NCBI GenBank assembly: GCA_009761415.1
Contig: QUOL01000021.1
Location: 372,001 to 436,000 of the forward strand
From: Sarcomyxa edulis
Taxonomy: Eukaryota; Basidiomycota; Agaricomycetes; Agaricales; Mycenaceae
Reading direction: 5' to 3'
Length of the DNA stretch: 64,000 bases
The notes below the pieces were generated by a model that saw only the letters and a list, made by a program, of their open reading frames with translations, had not been told where the DNA came from and ran no database searches. The position numbers and the translations under genes were made by a program. Positions 21,701 to 33,800 of this stretch are shown in pieces. Position 1 is the stretch's first letter, and the number at the start of each line of letters is the position of its first letter.

Positions 21701-23855
21701 ACACGATTTCTGAACAAGATACGCAATGTAGGGCCTGGTTCTGGTTTACGGGCATGATATGCAGCAGCTTTGGTCTGGACAAAATAAGTATCTCATTCGA
21801 GAAGGTAAAATTACAACGTACTGGACATTTAGGGCATCGTGTAGACTGAGACAACTCATGGCATCATTATTGGCATCAACCGCCTTGAGATTGTAGGATT
21901 CAACTCGGTCCTATAGACCTTGGTCAATTTAGGTTGGCGAAAATGAGGCGTTTAGATACGCACGAGGTAGACAATTGCGTAACTGTCATCTTTTGTCCAA
22001 GAGATATTCTGGATTGTATCGCAACTAAGCGACTCGAAAAAGGTCCGGAGAGTCTTTCCGTTATATTCGAACACCTGAACAAGACGATTGATTGAAAAGG
22101 ATAGCATCGACATGATGAATCACTTACTGTCAACCCTTGTTCCGACCATGCTACTCCACGCATGACGGTTCCTTCGGGGTATGTTCGCAGCCTCGACGGA
22201 TAGTAGGCAAGCTCGCCAATATCTCGTTCTTCTTCAAGCGCAATGCGTCCCGGGTCTCGTTTATCTTCAGTAAGGGGTATATGCTCAGCTGAGCGCGATT
22301 TCATGGCCTTGAATGGGTTCGTAATGGGTAATGATCCCAAAGTATTCGAGGGTTGTGTTTCCTCTTGAGGTGACGCATCGAGGTGAGGAAGGAGCTGTAG
22401 TCGTCGAACTTTGACACGACCTTGCGATGTCACTCGAAAAAATGTCAACGAAGCTAGAAAGATGAATATAGTCAGCGAACATGAACGGCAATAGAGGAAA
22501 ACTCTGGCATAGAGTTTACCATCAGTCGCTTGATGGAGTTCAACTCCTTCAGCCGGTCCATCGAAAATCCATTCTCCCACTTTTTCTAACTTCAATTCAA
22601 CAGGTCCTTGCACATCACCCGGACGCAGCTCAAATACCACGATACGGGACTTTTCTTGATTATCAGACTCTGAGGTTGATCCCATAGACGGACGAGAAGG
22701 AGAATTTGGATCGATTATTGCAGATGCGAGTATCAAATCGGACTATATACACATATTTCAATAAGATAGAGACACAACCTCCGGAGAAGTGGTCTATCGC
22801 ACCTCTCCAAAACTGAACGTCTTGAGACATTTCCAAAGCCATACGTCATGAGGACTAGCGTCTTTCTCTGTCAGCCCGGCTGGCGGTTGCAGAGGGCGTG
22901 TCTCTACATGTGTTGTCACGAGACACGATCCGTCGATGGACTTGAATATAGAAAATTCGCTAGCAGCAAAGAAGATTGTTAGAGTAGGTCGAGATACGCG
23001 ATAGACTACGCAATGTAAGAACGAATTGAATCACCCCGTTTCTTGCAAGACGAGTATCAGACGGTTCTTATCATGCAGGCGGAGGCCTGAAATAGACCTG
23101 CCTACACCTGTTTGGGGGGGAATGACGTGGCAGCGGAGGTTCCAATTCTGAGAATTGGATGATGGCTCGAATGAAGACTGGTGCGGGGAAGCTGGTATTG
23201 ACGTCGAAATTGGTGTGAAAGCAGGAGAATTCGTCGCAGAAAGCAGTGACTTGGGATCATCTCTACGCTTTGCTGCAGAGGGGGCCTGCTCTATGGCGGA
23301 TGGGGAGGGCGAAGACTTGGGAGATAAAACGTCGCTTGCAGCTCGGCTTCTTGGATTTCGACCTTTCAGCATATCCTTGAGTTTATCTGGTTCGTCCTCG
23401 AAATCCACGTAATTTTTTGGAGCTTCTACGGAATCAGTGGTAATCCCAGAAACTATTCGAGATCTGGGGGTAACACTGAAAGGCGCCTGGTTCAGTGTGA
23501 ATGATGAAGGGGACGTAGAACGCGACGAAGCTGGATATGAGCTGCGGGGAAGCCTTAGTGGACTCGTTGATCTAGACATCGCAGCAGTAGATGGGTTCGT
23601 TGTGGGATTTGAACGCGACTTGTGGAAGATGTAGAGTGTTCCGTCTTGACATCCAAGAACTGCACCCTGTAAGGGTATTTCTCCATTCGAGTTTCCACCA
23701 TACTCCGGCTCCTCCACTTCAGACAGGTTCCAAGATACAAGGAGCGATGGCTCAGCTACTGAACAGCCAAGTTCCACCAGATTCTGAGCCTCGGACCGAT
23801 CTCGAGATCTACCAAATGTCAGAGGGACTAGAAAAGGAGGGGACGGGGGATTCAT
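18743..23855 (-). CDS. WDR7: WDR7 / rabconnectin-3 beta homologue
   Basis: A long multi-exon gene. Reading starts at 23855 (MNPPSPPFLVPLTFG) with WD-type segments (LQGAVLGCQDGTLYIFHKS), a Ser/Pro-rich linker and further beta-propeller text (RFIVGGADDGSVAFWSLE, NLMLLYKDQRARLWDIHTKEF). A helical middle region follows (MVAFLIRK, LYPNLPRLMEAVVKSLDP, TATEILGHVVKTY). The C-terminal propeller has TQRLVVGTSEGAIVMYDLKT and GHKKRIAACSFSPDGRRLVTVS. The order, and the block before the last WD repeats, match animal WDR7. WDR7 works with DMXL/Rav1-type proteins in assembly and regulation of the vacuolar H+-ATPase. S. cerevisiae uses RAVE (Rav1/Rav2/Skp1) and lacks a clear WDR7. The gene diverges from VMA3, a subunit of the same pump. 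Exact exon ends are not resolved. Confidence 0.85.
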
Positions 23856-24131
23856 CCTGGTGTAAAGCGCAGCTAGAGTGTCTGAGTCTGTATTCCCCCT
23901 CGAAAAGCAATGGAAATAGAAGCAAAATGAGCAGTAAGTTGTGTGGAACGAAGAACTTCGAAGAGGACATCAACCAACATCAACGTCGGCGAGCAGCCAC
24001 CGAGTTCAAAGTCCGCCGGATGTTACCGGTGAAGCCAAATTGACTGGTCCCGCTTGCCCAGTCCAACGTAGTCGTCGTCCATCACCATTCGTCTTGAATC
24101 CGTTCAAACTCATCCCTCCATTCACTCAAAA
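23856..24131. promoter_or_regulatory. Bidirectional promoter between WDR7 and VMA3
   Basis: Only 276 bases separate the two start codons, which face away from each other, so the promoters and 5' leaders must overlap or abut here. No clear TATA box is seen. The VMA3 side is pyrimidine-rich (CATCCCTCCATTCACTC) just before its ATG. Confidence 0.5.
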
Positions 24132-25126
24132 ATGTCTGATTTATGCCCAGTCTACGCGCCTTTCTTTAGTGCAATGGTGAGCTCGACATCACAGATACAT
24201 CCTCGAATTTGAACCTGACCGCGTCACTATTCATAGGGCTGCACGAGCGCTATCGTGTTTACTTGTAAGTTGGCTCGTACAATCATATGCGCTAGCCTTT
24301 GCGTCCGGAAATTAGAGTCGAACCGAGATAAGCTCATGTATAAAACACCTTTGAATGACAGGCATAGGAGCAAGGTACGCTCATTTCCGTATCACCTCGT
24401 TGCAATGCACTATCTGACCCGTCTCTAGTTATGGAACCGCAAAATCAGGAGTCGGTATTTCTGCCATGTCGGTGCTTCGACCTGACTTGATGATGAGATC
24501 TGTCGTCCCTGTTATTATGGCTGGTATCATTGCTGTGAGTCTATCCTCGCCATGCTGTACATTACGCCGTCTAACTTGCATCTAGATCTACGGTCTAGTC
24601 GTCTCGGTTCTTATCGCTAGTGACCGTGCGTAATGTCATCGAGAATGCGCGTCTGTAACAACCTGACACGCATCGGTCTACAGTCGAAGTCACAATGTCC
24701 CTCTCGCAAGGCTTCATTCAACTCGGTGCTGGTCTCTCTGTTGGACTTGCTGGTTTGGCTGCAGGCTTTGCTATCGGTATCGTCGGAGACGCTGGTGTAC
24801 GAGGAACTGCACAGCAGCCAAGATTATTCGTTGGAATGGTTAGTCCTTGTCTCGAATCTAGTTGTGTTCATACACGAGCGTGTCTCGCTGACCATTCATT
24901 GTAGATTTTGATCCTGATTTTTGCCGAAGTACTTGGTCTCTATGGTACGCTTTATCTCTTTTACGCACTCTCCTGGTCAATTACTCATACGGTCTTCACC
25001 AGGTCTAATTGTTGCTCTTATCATGAACACCAAAGCCGGAGCTATGAAAGTTGTAAGTACCAAGTGGTCTCTTGATCCCGAAGTGTCCGATGTTTAATGT
25101 GTATTTTGCAGTGCGGTGGGATATGA
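24132..25126 (+). CDS. VMA3: V-type H+-ATPase proteolipid subunit c
   Basis: Nine exons (24132-24176, 24237-24264, 24362-24374, 24429-24534, 24586-24625, 24684-24838, 24905-24944, 25003-25052, 25112-25126) join in frame to 163 residues, the usual length. The protein has four hydrophobic helices: [60 protein letters not shown] and [18 protein letters not shown]. The essential proton-carrying Glu is in FAEVLGLYG of helix 4. The rotor ring built from this subunit moves protons across vacuolar and Golgi membranes. The third exon is only 13 bases long. The C-terminus ends MKVCGGI. The c form (Vma3) is preferred to c' (Vma11) on overall match; I cannot fully exclude c'. Confidence 0.92.
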
Positions 25127-25546
25127 ATACCCAGAAATCAGGTACGGGGTGAAAGGAATAAAATACGGCGGATCAATGGACTGGATGACTTAGAGATCAA
25201 TATTTTGGGCGCCCTCACTGGACATTACCTTCCCTATGTTGTCCACATAATCCATACCTTCGTGTGCTACGAGCTTTTTCATGCGATATTCTTTCACGAC
25301 GGCGCTTTGCATATTTCTTCTACCTGCTTCGTAATTTACATCGTCTCTTCGAGATGTTGTGCCCTGTCGTGCCCCATGGCTTGCTAGTGCGCCGTTTGCA
25401 GTCGTTCTGATTGTTGCAAGACCGTCACTTGATCACCGTGACCGTAGTACAAAATTGCTCGACCGCAGCTTGAACTTTACCACTACGACCAATCCCTCCG
25501 AATAATTGGCACTTGGCAACTCGCAGGCCGGTCCCTTTTCTAATGC
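25127..25546. other. Spacer after VMA3
   Basis: VMA3 3' UTR and spacer, about 420 bases. No gene recognised. Confidence 0.4.
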
Positions 25547-26720
25547 CTCCAGAGCTGTGGCTTGTGTGCATTTATGCAGACCAATGCGATCCGGACAGTC
25601 CAGCGGATACGTAAGTACATTTGTCGAAGGAGAGAATCCTTCTTGATGGACAGCCACGATGAAGTGGCTGCTGCGATCTTGGACGCCCTCGCCGAATCTT
25701 GCATCCACGATTCTCGACATCAGCGTGCAGCCGTTTCTCTCACAACTACTCCTACAGCCGTCACTTTGTGCGTCTTCCAAATTGGAGGCTCTACGGACAG
25801 TACTAGTGTGACGAATCACATACACGGCGTCCTTGATCATCTTCGTCGGATTCGTGACTCTCGAGCTTTACCTTCGAACACCGCACACACTGAACAAATG
25901 TTACGAGAGTTCGCGCTCTTTCTCGTGAAGTTCTCTTTCGAGAGACGACGCTGGCGCATCTGGAAATATCTCGATGCTTTCGTCAATTTTGTCATGCCGA
26001 ATATGGACGATTATACCATGCTGGGGCTCCGTTTGGCTTGTTTCCGTGCCCTCATAGATGACTCGGACTTTCGTGCTGTCCGTGACAAGGTGCCTTCTCG
26101 TGGCTCTATGTCTGACGCGGACCTCTATTGGCTCAAGGAACGCTTAGAATCATTGCACAACGAATGGTAATCCATTCGTTCCACCATTCGGGTGATCGAC
26201 GGTATGTCATGAACTTATGGACCTATTGCAGCCAATGCTTCAGCTTCCTTTCTCTCTTGCTCACTACCTGAGTAAACTATGGATTTTTCACGGGAACTAC
26301 CTGTCACTTATGCGGCTTGCAACATCCCACCGGCTCTCAGGTATGCTCGCCAGCCACTTGGAAGTGCAGATCATTCCTTCGACCCAACGCCACATCGCGC
26401 TCAACACTCATCTTGACAATTTCGTTCCTTTTATGAGATCTGAATATATCAGGTCTGACGACATGAAACTTGTCCATGGTCACTCAGTGGACCAACTGGT
26501 CCGGATAACAGAATTATCCGGCATTCAACAAACTGTCAGCGAAGACAGAAATATGATCGACTTCGGGATGGTGAATGTACACCCCGAATGTGTATTTCTC
26601 GCCCACCATAAGAGACATGCCGCTAACACTCCAGCCCCCTTTCCCTATGTCGGCACATCGAAGCCACCCTGTCGAGGATGTCAATACTGTATCGATGCCT
26701 TTTCCTACGACGCCTTCCTA

Positions 26721-27880
26721 CACCGGTGTCTGCCTAAGGCCGGCGGGACCAATGAAAATAAGCCGGTGTCCGGATTGGTACGGATCCGGCCTAGAAAATG
26801 CGTAAAATCAGTGTCGTTCCGTTGTTACGCAATTGGCAACAGTTAGGGCCAGAAGTCATACGACATCTGTATAATTATATTTTGCCCGTAATCAGCTGGA
26901 AATTGTGTCGGAGTGACACCATAGCGGGGCGTTTTCAGGGAAATTCGCCCGGGGTTGGTCCAACCCCAAGATTGTGCTGGTCCAACCCCGGGCAATGACT
27001 TCAATATTTTCGAAGTTCGCCAAATCTTCAGGCGTGTGTCGTGGCATATTCCTGGCATTTACTTATGGTATATTTCTATAGTGAACAAAGTAAAATATAT
27101 TGTCGGGTGTAGTGCAGTGCAGCCCAAGTTGCCCAAGTCGAACGACGAACAGAGACGAACGTCAAATTTCTATAAGTCCAAATTTCGGAGTTCGGGCGCG
27201 TCTCGCGGATGACTCTCGTGACAACGTGACTGTAAGTGACACACATCTCTTGCCTCTTGCCACGTCCGTCGTCCGAGTCGCAGGCAACCAGTATGGCTTG
27301 CCTCTTCCTCTTCATCGATGCACGAGTTGAACTGAGTAAGTAGTAGTAACCCACTTTTCTTGACATTTAGCTAATCCTACTTGCCAACAGTCTGGTAACG
27401 CGGTATTCGTTCAAGAACACCTAGGCAAGTCACCGACACATCGTCTCGAAACACGTCTTGAAAGAGGAAGGGAGGATGAATCTAAGGGGTGGGCTTAGCC
27501 AGAGAATTAGGATTCACTGCCCCTCCCGTTCCTCATGCTTGTTTCCTGTCTAGTAATAATTTACTGTACATGCTCGAAATCCATTTTTTCCCCGAACAAA
27601 CCTATCCTGTAACCATTAGTTTCTTGCAATCATCATTCTGTATCCTGGTATCCGTGTCTCAGTAGCTGAAGAGCGAGTATATTTCCAACCATGGCTCAAT
27701 GTCGAATCGGCACAATCTGCATGACCTTGGCCTGACCCCACCAAGATTATGTTGGTCCCACCTCAGACGCCCGGGGTTGGACCAACCTCGGCTTATTTTG
27801 CTGTTTTCTAGCCCGGGCCGTTATGGGTCAAACGTCACGGCATTCTGTGCCGGATAGGCCTAAAGTCACGGACACCGGTG
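26721..27880. mobile_element. Non-autonomous TIR DNA transposon, TA duplication
   Basis: The insert is bounded by TA on both sides (26719-26720 and 27881-27882), as expected for a target-site duplication. Its ends are inverted copies of CACCGGTGTC. Weaker inverted similarity continues inward: GGCCTAGAAAA at 26788-26798 faces TTTTCTAGCCC at 27804-27814, both about 68 bases from their ends. It has no transposase-like reading frame, so it must have been moved in trans. The TA duplication suggests a Tc1/mariner-type or another two-base-duplication transposase; the CAC ends would also fit CMC-related elements. The excised gene reads through exactly, which fixes both borders. Confidence 0.85.
26947..26993. 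repeat. Subterminal inverted repeat inside the element
   Basis: GCCCGGGGTTGG (26947-26958) faces CCAACCCCGGGC (26982-26993), perfect over 12 bases. A related GGGGTTGGACCAACC palindrome is near the other end at about 27772-27786. Such repeated motifs near the ends may be transposase-binding sites. Confidence 0.7.
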
Positions 27881-28334
27881 TACCTCCTCCCAGATTCAGT
27901 CATCGGGAACCGTCTGACGTGTCCAAACCAGCGGTGGTCTATTTTCCGTGGGCAGCGCCATTGATCTACCCAATGGACCCCGCCGGAAATGTTTCCCTGT
28001 TGACGGTGACACCATGCAGGGCATGATAAACAAACTCGGAAGGGATATTGTACATTGCCTACGGCAGGCAGTTAATTGAGGTTTATAGATTCGAAAACTC
28101 GCGCTCTTGTTCGATATGTCTGATAAGTCATCTACTTATTTTTGATGCCAGTAGCATGTATCGTTCTGGGAGCAGAAGTCTGGCTGTTTTTGATAGGTAT
28201 AGCCAAGGTATAGCTATGCACGAGCACAGTGACTCGGAGCGCACGTGCATGGTGTCACAAATTCGAACCTGCTTCTTTTGTGAGCCTTGAGCTTGAGCTT
28301 GGGCTCTTCTATCTCTCGCCACGACTTCATTGCA

Positions 28335-30366
28335 ATGGCCCATCATCCGACTTCCATGTTCTCCATTGCTCCCGTATCCTTGAAGACAGATGCAGTGAGT
28401 CTTTCGATGTCCTTGTATGCCGAAAGAGCCATCTGAGTACTGTTTCAAGGCTCGACAATTACTTGCAGAACAGATAGATATCAAATCTCCAGATTGTATC
28501 GAAATGCTCTATGTATTGGCTACATCCCTGAACACGAGAAAATGGCCTATGGACGATCTCCTTAGTGTCGTATCCTTCATTTTCGAGGTCCATCTCAACC
28601 CAGAAAAAATACCTGCGCGATTATTGACCTCATCCGGCAAATTCCCGACTGCTATGACCGCAAGGCTCTGGCATGCCACACGCGCTTTTCAAATCCCGAA
28701 CGCCTTATATCTCCAACACGTCGGAGATGACATCGCAGAGGCTATCCTCAAACTAATAGTCGTTGAACATATGACCACATTGTGGAAGTGGTTGGAGTTT
28801 TTCCACTCGTTCTATGCAGCCGTTGAATTCAAGTGTGTCGATGGACAAGAGACCCTTTATCGATCGGCATCTAGGAGTGCTATTCTGCAGACATTATCTG
28901 TTCTGTCTCGAGATCATGCCCTCCAAAAAGTTCTAGCGAGATCTTCGTTTTCAATTCTCCCCATGCTCGTAGACATGTGGATGAGAGAAAGCAAGGAGTA
29001 CCGACCTTCCCCAACCGATATCGATAGTAATCCTGCAACCGTCATCCTTTCATACTTATACATGCCCGAATGGACTGGTACAATCCTCGCCGCTGCAGGG
29101 GACAGAATGGACGTCGCGGGTGCTAGTCTCTCTCATCTTCGGCGTGAGATATCATCGTACTTGCCATCATCGTCTACCAAGCCTGATTTCAACCGCCTAA
29201 ACTGCGCCTGTCTCATGGTCAATCAACTGATTGATCATGATACCGAAATGCGCAATGCGTTTCTATCCCGACATTCACTCCGTACTATCACGCAGGCATT
29301 CGTCTTTTTGGCCTCACGCGTTCAAGACCCTGCCTGGGAGCCCTATCATCCTATGCTTCCGACCTGCGTACAAGCCCTTGGATGCCATATTTTCCGTCTA
29401 CTCGAGAGCACGGGTGATCCATCGTATGCCATTCAGACGATCGATGTAGGACTTCTACCTGCCTTACTGCAATGTCACAGCATGGAGCTATTCGACTCGG
29501 ACAAGCCAGACTTCCGTATCCATTTCTTCTCCGTCATCCTTCCCCCATTTACGATTTATCTCTCGGTCCTACGTTCGCTCTCCCAGTCTATCACAAAAAT
29601 CGAAGAGCAGGGCCTCGAAGCGCAGATTCCCTGTGAAAGCCCGACGTGGATACACTGGAATTCCCTCAAAACGTTAGCTACCGAACGCGCGGATTTATAC
29701 AACGGTGATATATTATATGTGACGTGCGATAATGAAAATGTATGTACAACAATACCGTCTTGGATAGCATCTTCTAATCGTATGGTACGTACACAGTGTA
29801 CCAACGGAAGCTCCCAATTACTTCCTTGGTGCAGTGGCTGCTTCGGGACGGTGTATTGTTCTACCCAATGTCAGAAATTAGCCTGGAAAGCGCACAAGAA
29901 TGACTGTCAAAAGCTCAAAGCCTCGCGTCAAGGTAAGTATTCTATGTAACCTTTCTGAGACGATTATCGTATTTCTCATTAATGATCTCGACGAACAGAA
30001 GGGCGCCTCTACACACCCTCCGAAACTAGCCCCTCGGACTTGGCCTTCATCAGGCAGCTAACGCAACACGTACTAGCAGTCCACGCCGAAGAGATCACAA
30101 CATCATGGAGAAACAAAAACGACAAAATGCCCGGTATAACTCTAGTCTTCGCTAAGGGACGAGAGACCTTCATATTTCCTAAACGACCCAGTATGCCACA
30201 TGACGTGCCTGATTCTGAACGGGAGGCCATGATCTTCGTTATCCTGCCTCGGGGAACGGACGTGAAAGCGCCCCAACAAGACGTTCGATATGTTTCCGCG
30301 GAAAAAGATGACTTTGAAGGGGACATATATGACAAGCTGCTCAGAGCAGGGATCAACTCACGTTGA
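28335..30366 (+). CDS. MYND-type zinc-finger protein
   Basis: A large helical protein of about 600 residues ends in a MYND finger (CTNGSSQLLPWCSGC, VYCSTQCQKLAWKAHKNDC). I can place seven of the eight usual ligands; the first Cys of the first pair is missing, since the text reads RTQC. A last exon from about 29999 adds EGRLYTPSETSPSDLAFIRQL and ends at 30364-30366. The start at 28335 (MAHHPTSMFSIAP) needs a 43-base intron 28395-28437 that joins in phase to YCFKARQLLAEQ; an alternative start is the ATG at 28417. MYND fingers bind proline-rich partners. The rest of the protein has no motif I recognise, and the family is common in mushroom fungi. Role unknown. Confidence 0.75.
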
Positions 30367-30852
30367 ATACTTGATTTTCTTGAGTGATCTCCTTATTGAC
30401 GTTGTGGCTGGACAGTAGGCGCTAACCTGACTTTGGTGAGTAGTTTGCGTAAGAAGCTTCCGATAGTGGACTGACTTGAAATTTCAGAGTTCATCTTTGT
30501 GTCCTTGCGAGTTCGCCCGCTTAATATGAAAGGAAGAGCCCCGCTTTTCTGGGTTGAATATCTCTTGAGCTTGGTACCGTATACCAAAGGTTCATATCTT
30601 CTGCCATAGTAGGCCGCAATGGCGACTCGAGACCAAGATGGGCCGGGCTTCCATTTTATGGTGGCAGATGACTCGGATTCGATGTAGTTTATTGGTAAAC
30701 AGACACTTTTTGGGGAAAATATGAGGGATTGCGATCACTACACTTGATGGTTTGCAGCAAATTTGCAGTTGAACCGTTCTTTCTTTAGCCCACGCTCTCG
30801 AATTAAACATGAACTGCAAGAGTAGAACAGGTGCCTACTCATAAATGGGATA
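30367..30852. other. Convergent spacer, nothing recognised
   Basis: This region lies between the 3' ends of the MYND gene and the NACHT-WD40 gene. No coding frame is supported. Confidence 0.45.
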
Positions 30853-33800
30853 TCATTGGTATTGTACAATGACGACGCGTTGACCGAACGTAAGAATCTT
30901 GTAACCGTGTTGATAAGGGACCGAGAAAACCTTCCAACCTCGAGAGAAACTTGGAATCCAGCAGAGTCGAATATAATTAGAAGAAGGGTCTTTGTTGACT
31001 AGCTTCCCTGGCGTTGAAGCAGTGCCAGTAAGGGGATCGTAAGGTCTTTCCTGTAAAAGCCAACCATCTGGATTCATTTTGAATCTGGGAGGTACGACCG
31101 TCACCTCTACTCTGGTGCCTGTGTTGCTATCCCAAGTGAAGCTTTCGAAATTGAGAGAAAACGTTTCCGAATATATTCGTGTGCCATCCAGTGAGAACGC
31201 TACTGAGCGCACAGGGTCAGAATGGCCACGTAGAACCAACAGACACTGCCAATCCTTCGTACTCCAAATACGAACAACTGCGTCATGATCTCCAGCCGCG
31301 AGTCGTGAGCCGTCTGGAGAGAACACCAGAGAGCAGACGCAGTCCTTGTGCCCACTGTACTTGTCGACGGTGTCGTTCTCCGTGTTCCACACGCGAATCC
31401 AGTTCACGGCACCAAGGGTAATGGAATCATGACACCCTGAGACAACCAATGACTTGTCCGGAGAGACAGCTACAGCCCAAACGGCGGCGTCATAAGTCCA
31501 AGTCTTGAGAATTATTCCAGACTCCGATTCCCATATGTAGACCACACCGTCATCTGATCCTGAGACAACACGACGCGATTCTGAAGGGAAGAAGGCAAGA
31601 GACTTTATGGCTTCTGCGTGCCCTTGGAAAGTATGTATCAGGGTCCACGTCGATGTGGACCATACGCATACTCTCTTGTCCTTCGACCCCGAAACGAGAC
31701 GAGAGCTATCTTCAGAGAAGGCTAGTACATCAACTTCCCCTTCGTGACCCCTCAGCTCCTTCGAACAAGAGCCATTAGTCAAATCCCAGATCCGTACAAC
31801 ACTATCCCGTGATCCCGATGCAACCAACGAGCCATCAGGAGATAGTATGAACCAATTCAGTGCTTCTGGACATGTTTCACCTGTTCTCCCCGACTCGGAG
31901 TCCAATTCCCATATACGCATGGAGTAGTCCCGCGACCCAGAGACAATTCGTCTGCCATCTTGGCAGAAAGCGACTCCATATATCGGCTCTGTATGTCCCT
32001 CGAAAGTCATGATACATTCTTTAGTTTTCATGCTCCATACTCGTACTGTCTTGTCTTGGCTTCCAGAGGCAAGGTAGAGGCCATCTGGAGAAAGCGACAT
32101 ACAGCGAACCCAGTCTAGATGACCGAGAAGAACCTGCAGACAATTACCAGAATGGATGTCCCAAATTCGTATGGCAGAATCCTTTGCACCAGTGATAACG
32201 CAAGAATCGTCGGGGGTAAATAAAACTGGGCGTACGATGTCTGGATGCGGACCAAACTCTTGTAAGGTCTCGCCGGTACGAGTGTTCCAAACACGAGCGG
32301 TTTTGTCGTAAGCCCCTGTTGCGAGAAGTGACCCGTCAGACGAGAAAGCCATTCCCACTATCCAGCCTGTGTGTCCCTCCAAGACTTTCGTGCAGCTACT
32401 GGTGGAAAGATCCCAGAATCGTATAGTCATATCTCTCGACACAGAAACAACACAGTTATTGTCTCCGGGAACAAACAGGGTCTCGTAAATCCATTCTGTG
32501 TGACCTTTGAGGCCATGAGTACGAGAGCTATTCACGATGTCCCACACGAGAACATCGTTGTCATCTCCAGCAGCAACTAGCGTATTATCGGGAGAAAAGG
32601 AGATACCACACAATCCGACCGGACCATTGTCACCATCTAGTACGCGTGTACATATGCCTGTCTCACCGTCCCATATACGAACAGTACCATCGCGAGAGGC
32701 AGATCCTATGTAGGATCCGTCTGATGAGGTTTTTAGACCGTATACCTCGCTCGAATGGCCTTCAAGCACCCTCAGACACGAGCTCCATTCAGTTGGCCTG
32801 CCCTCGAGCACGCTGATTGAACGGGGTATCTCGTAACGGTACGTGTCCAGAAGAGATGAAGGGGGGGAGAAAAGAAGAGCAGATATATATACGTGAGCAG
32901 CGCAACTCCCTATGACGTCCAGCGATTGGAGCACAAAACGGTAAGCATCGTCCAAGAGGCGGATTGTTGGGTTATGGGGCTGAGATGTCTAGCTTTGTCA
33001 GTCTCAGTGTAGGGGTTTGGGAACGAAGTCTCACCTTGTTGTGGAGTCGATACCATTTGAGTACTCCTTGGAGGCCTGAGACAGCTATTGGGATATGATT
33101 GCTTAGGCTGAGGACTTCCATCCAACAGAGAAGCTTGTTGACCGAGAATGTATCGATCAGCTCGAGGAGGGTATCGTCTGGGAAGCTAAGCCGACAGTGA
33201 TCCGCCCAATGAAAACACGCGTACTGTAGATGTCTTGGAACGTTTTTGGCAAAGCGTTCAGGAAGATCGGGGATTTCTGAATTAAGCAGCGACGAGTCCG
33301 AAATTGAGCAAATGTTTCGTCTCAAAATTGGTTTCAGTGCAGTCTCGAGGCATTTGATAGCTAACCGGGTATGATGAGCCACAGGGTCAATGAAGAAACG
33401 AGTATCGGTGCACCGTGAGTTATCAGTAATGAATTCGTGGAATGAAGGGTGGCAGATATGGATGTCATCGTCTCGTGATGGCGGCACGATGAGCACGGCG
33501 TGCAGATAGTCGGTGACGGACTCCACCTCTTCGATGTCAATATTCAAAAATGCCGCAAGTGATCTAACAGAAAGTGGGGAGGATAAAAGGACGAGTGAGC
33601 CCACTACCATCTGAAATGTCTCGAGAATGTCTTCAAAGTCTTTCTTCGGCAAAAAGTTCTCGAGAACCTGTTGATACAGAACGTCAACGTCAGCGTACGT
33701 TCCCTTTCCAGCTGCTCTGCTGTTGTCTAGGATGATGGCGAGCCTTTTGCGTGGCTTGCGGCGACGTTCATCGCCTATGAATTTCACTGCGGTAGCGGCG

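Larger units (their letters stand above)
25547..28079 (+). pseudogene. Deaminase copy D4, disrupted by a DNA element
   Basis: D4 is on the plus strand, unlike the other copies, and is closest to D2. The 5' part has AILDALAESCIHDSRHQRAAVSL and FALFLVKFSFERRRW. The catalytic part has VNVHPECVFLAHHKRH and SKPPCRGCQYC, so the zinc ligands are intact. The gene is broken in several ways relative to D2: a four-base insertion at 25611-25616, a TAA at 26168-26170 where D2 has TAT, an extra C near 26246, a missing C near 27995, and the 1160-base element at 26721-27880. The element splits FSYDAFL from PPPRFSHREP. Without it, the two halves join exactly at a TA dinucleotide. The original stop would be the TGA at 28077-28079. 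It is not expected to make an active enzyme. Confidence 0.85.

Noticed and set aside
26947..26993. GC-rich inverted repeat considered as a transcription terminator
   Set aside because: It lies inside the transposon, has a related copy near the other end and no T tract.
30900..32790. WD40 repeats considered as a near-identical, hypervariable array
   Set aside because: The repeats differ clearly in sequence, so they are ordinary diverged propeller blades.
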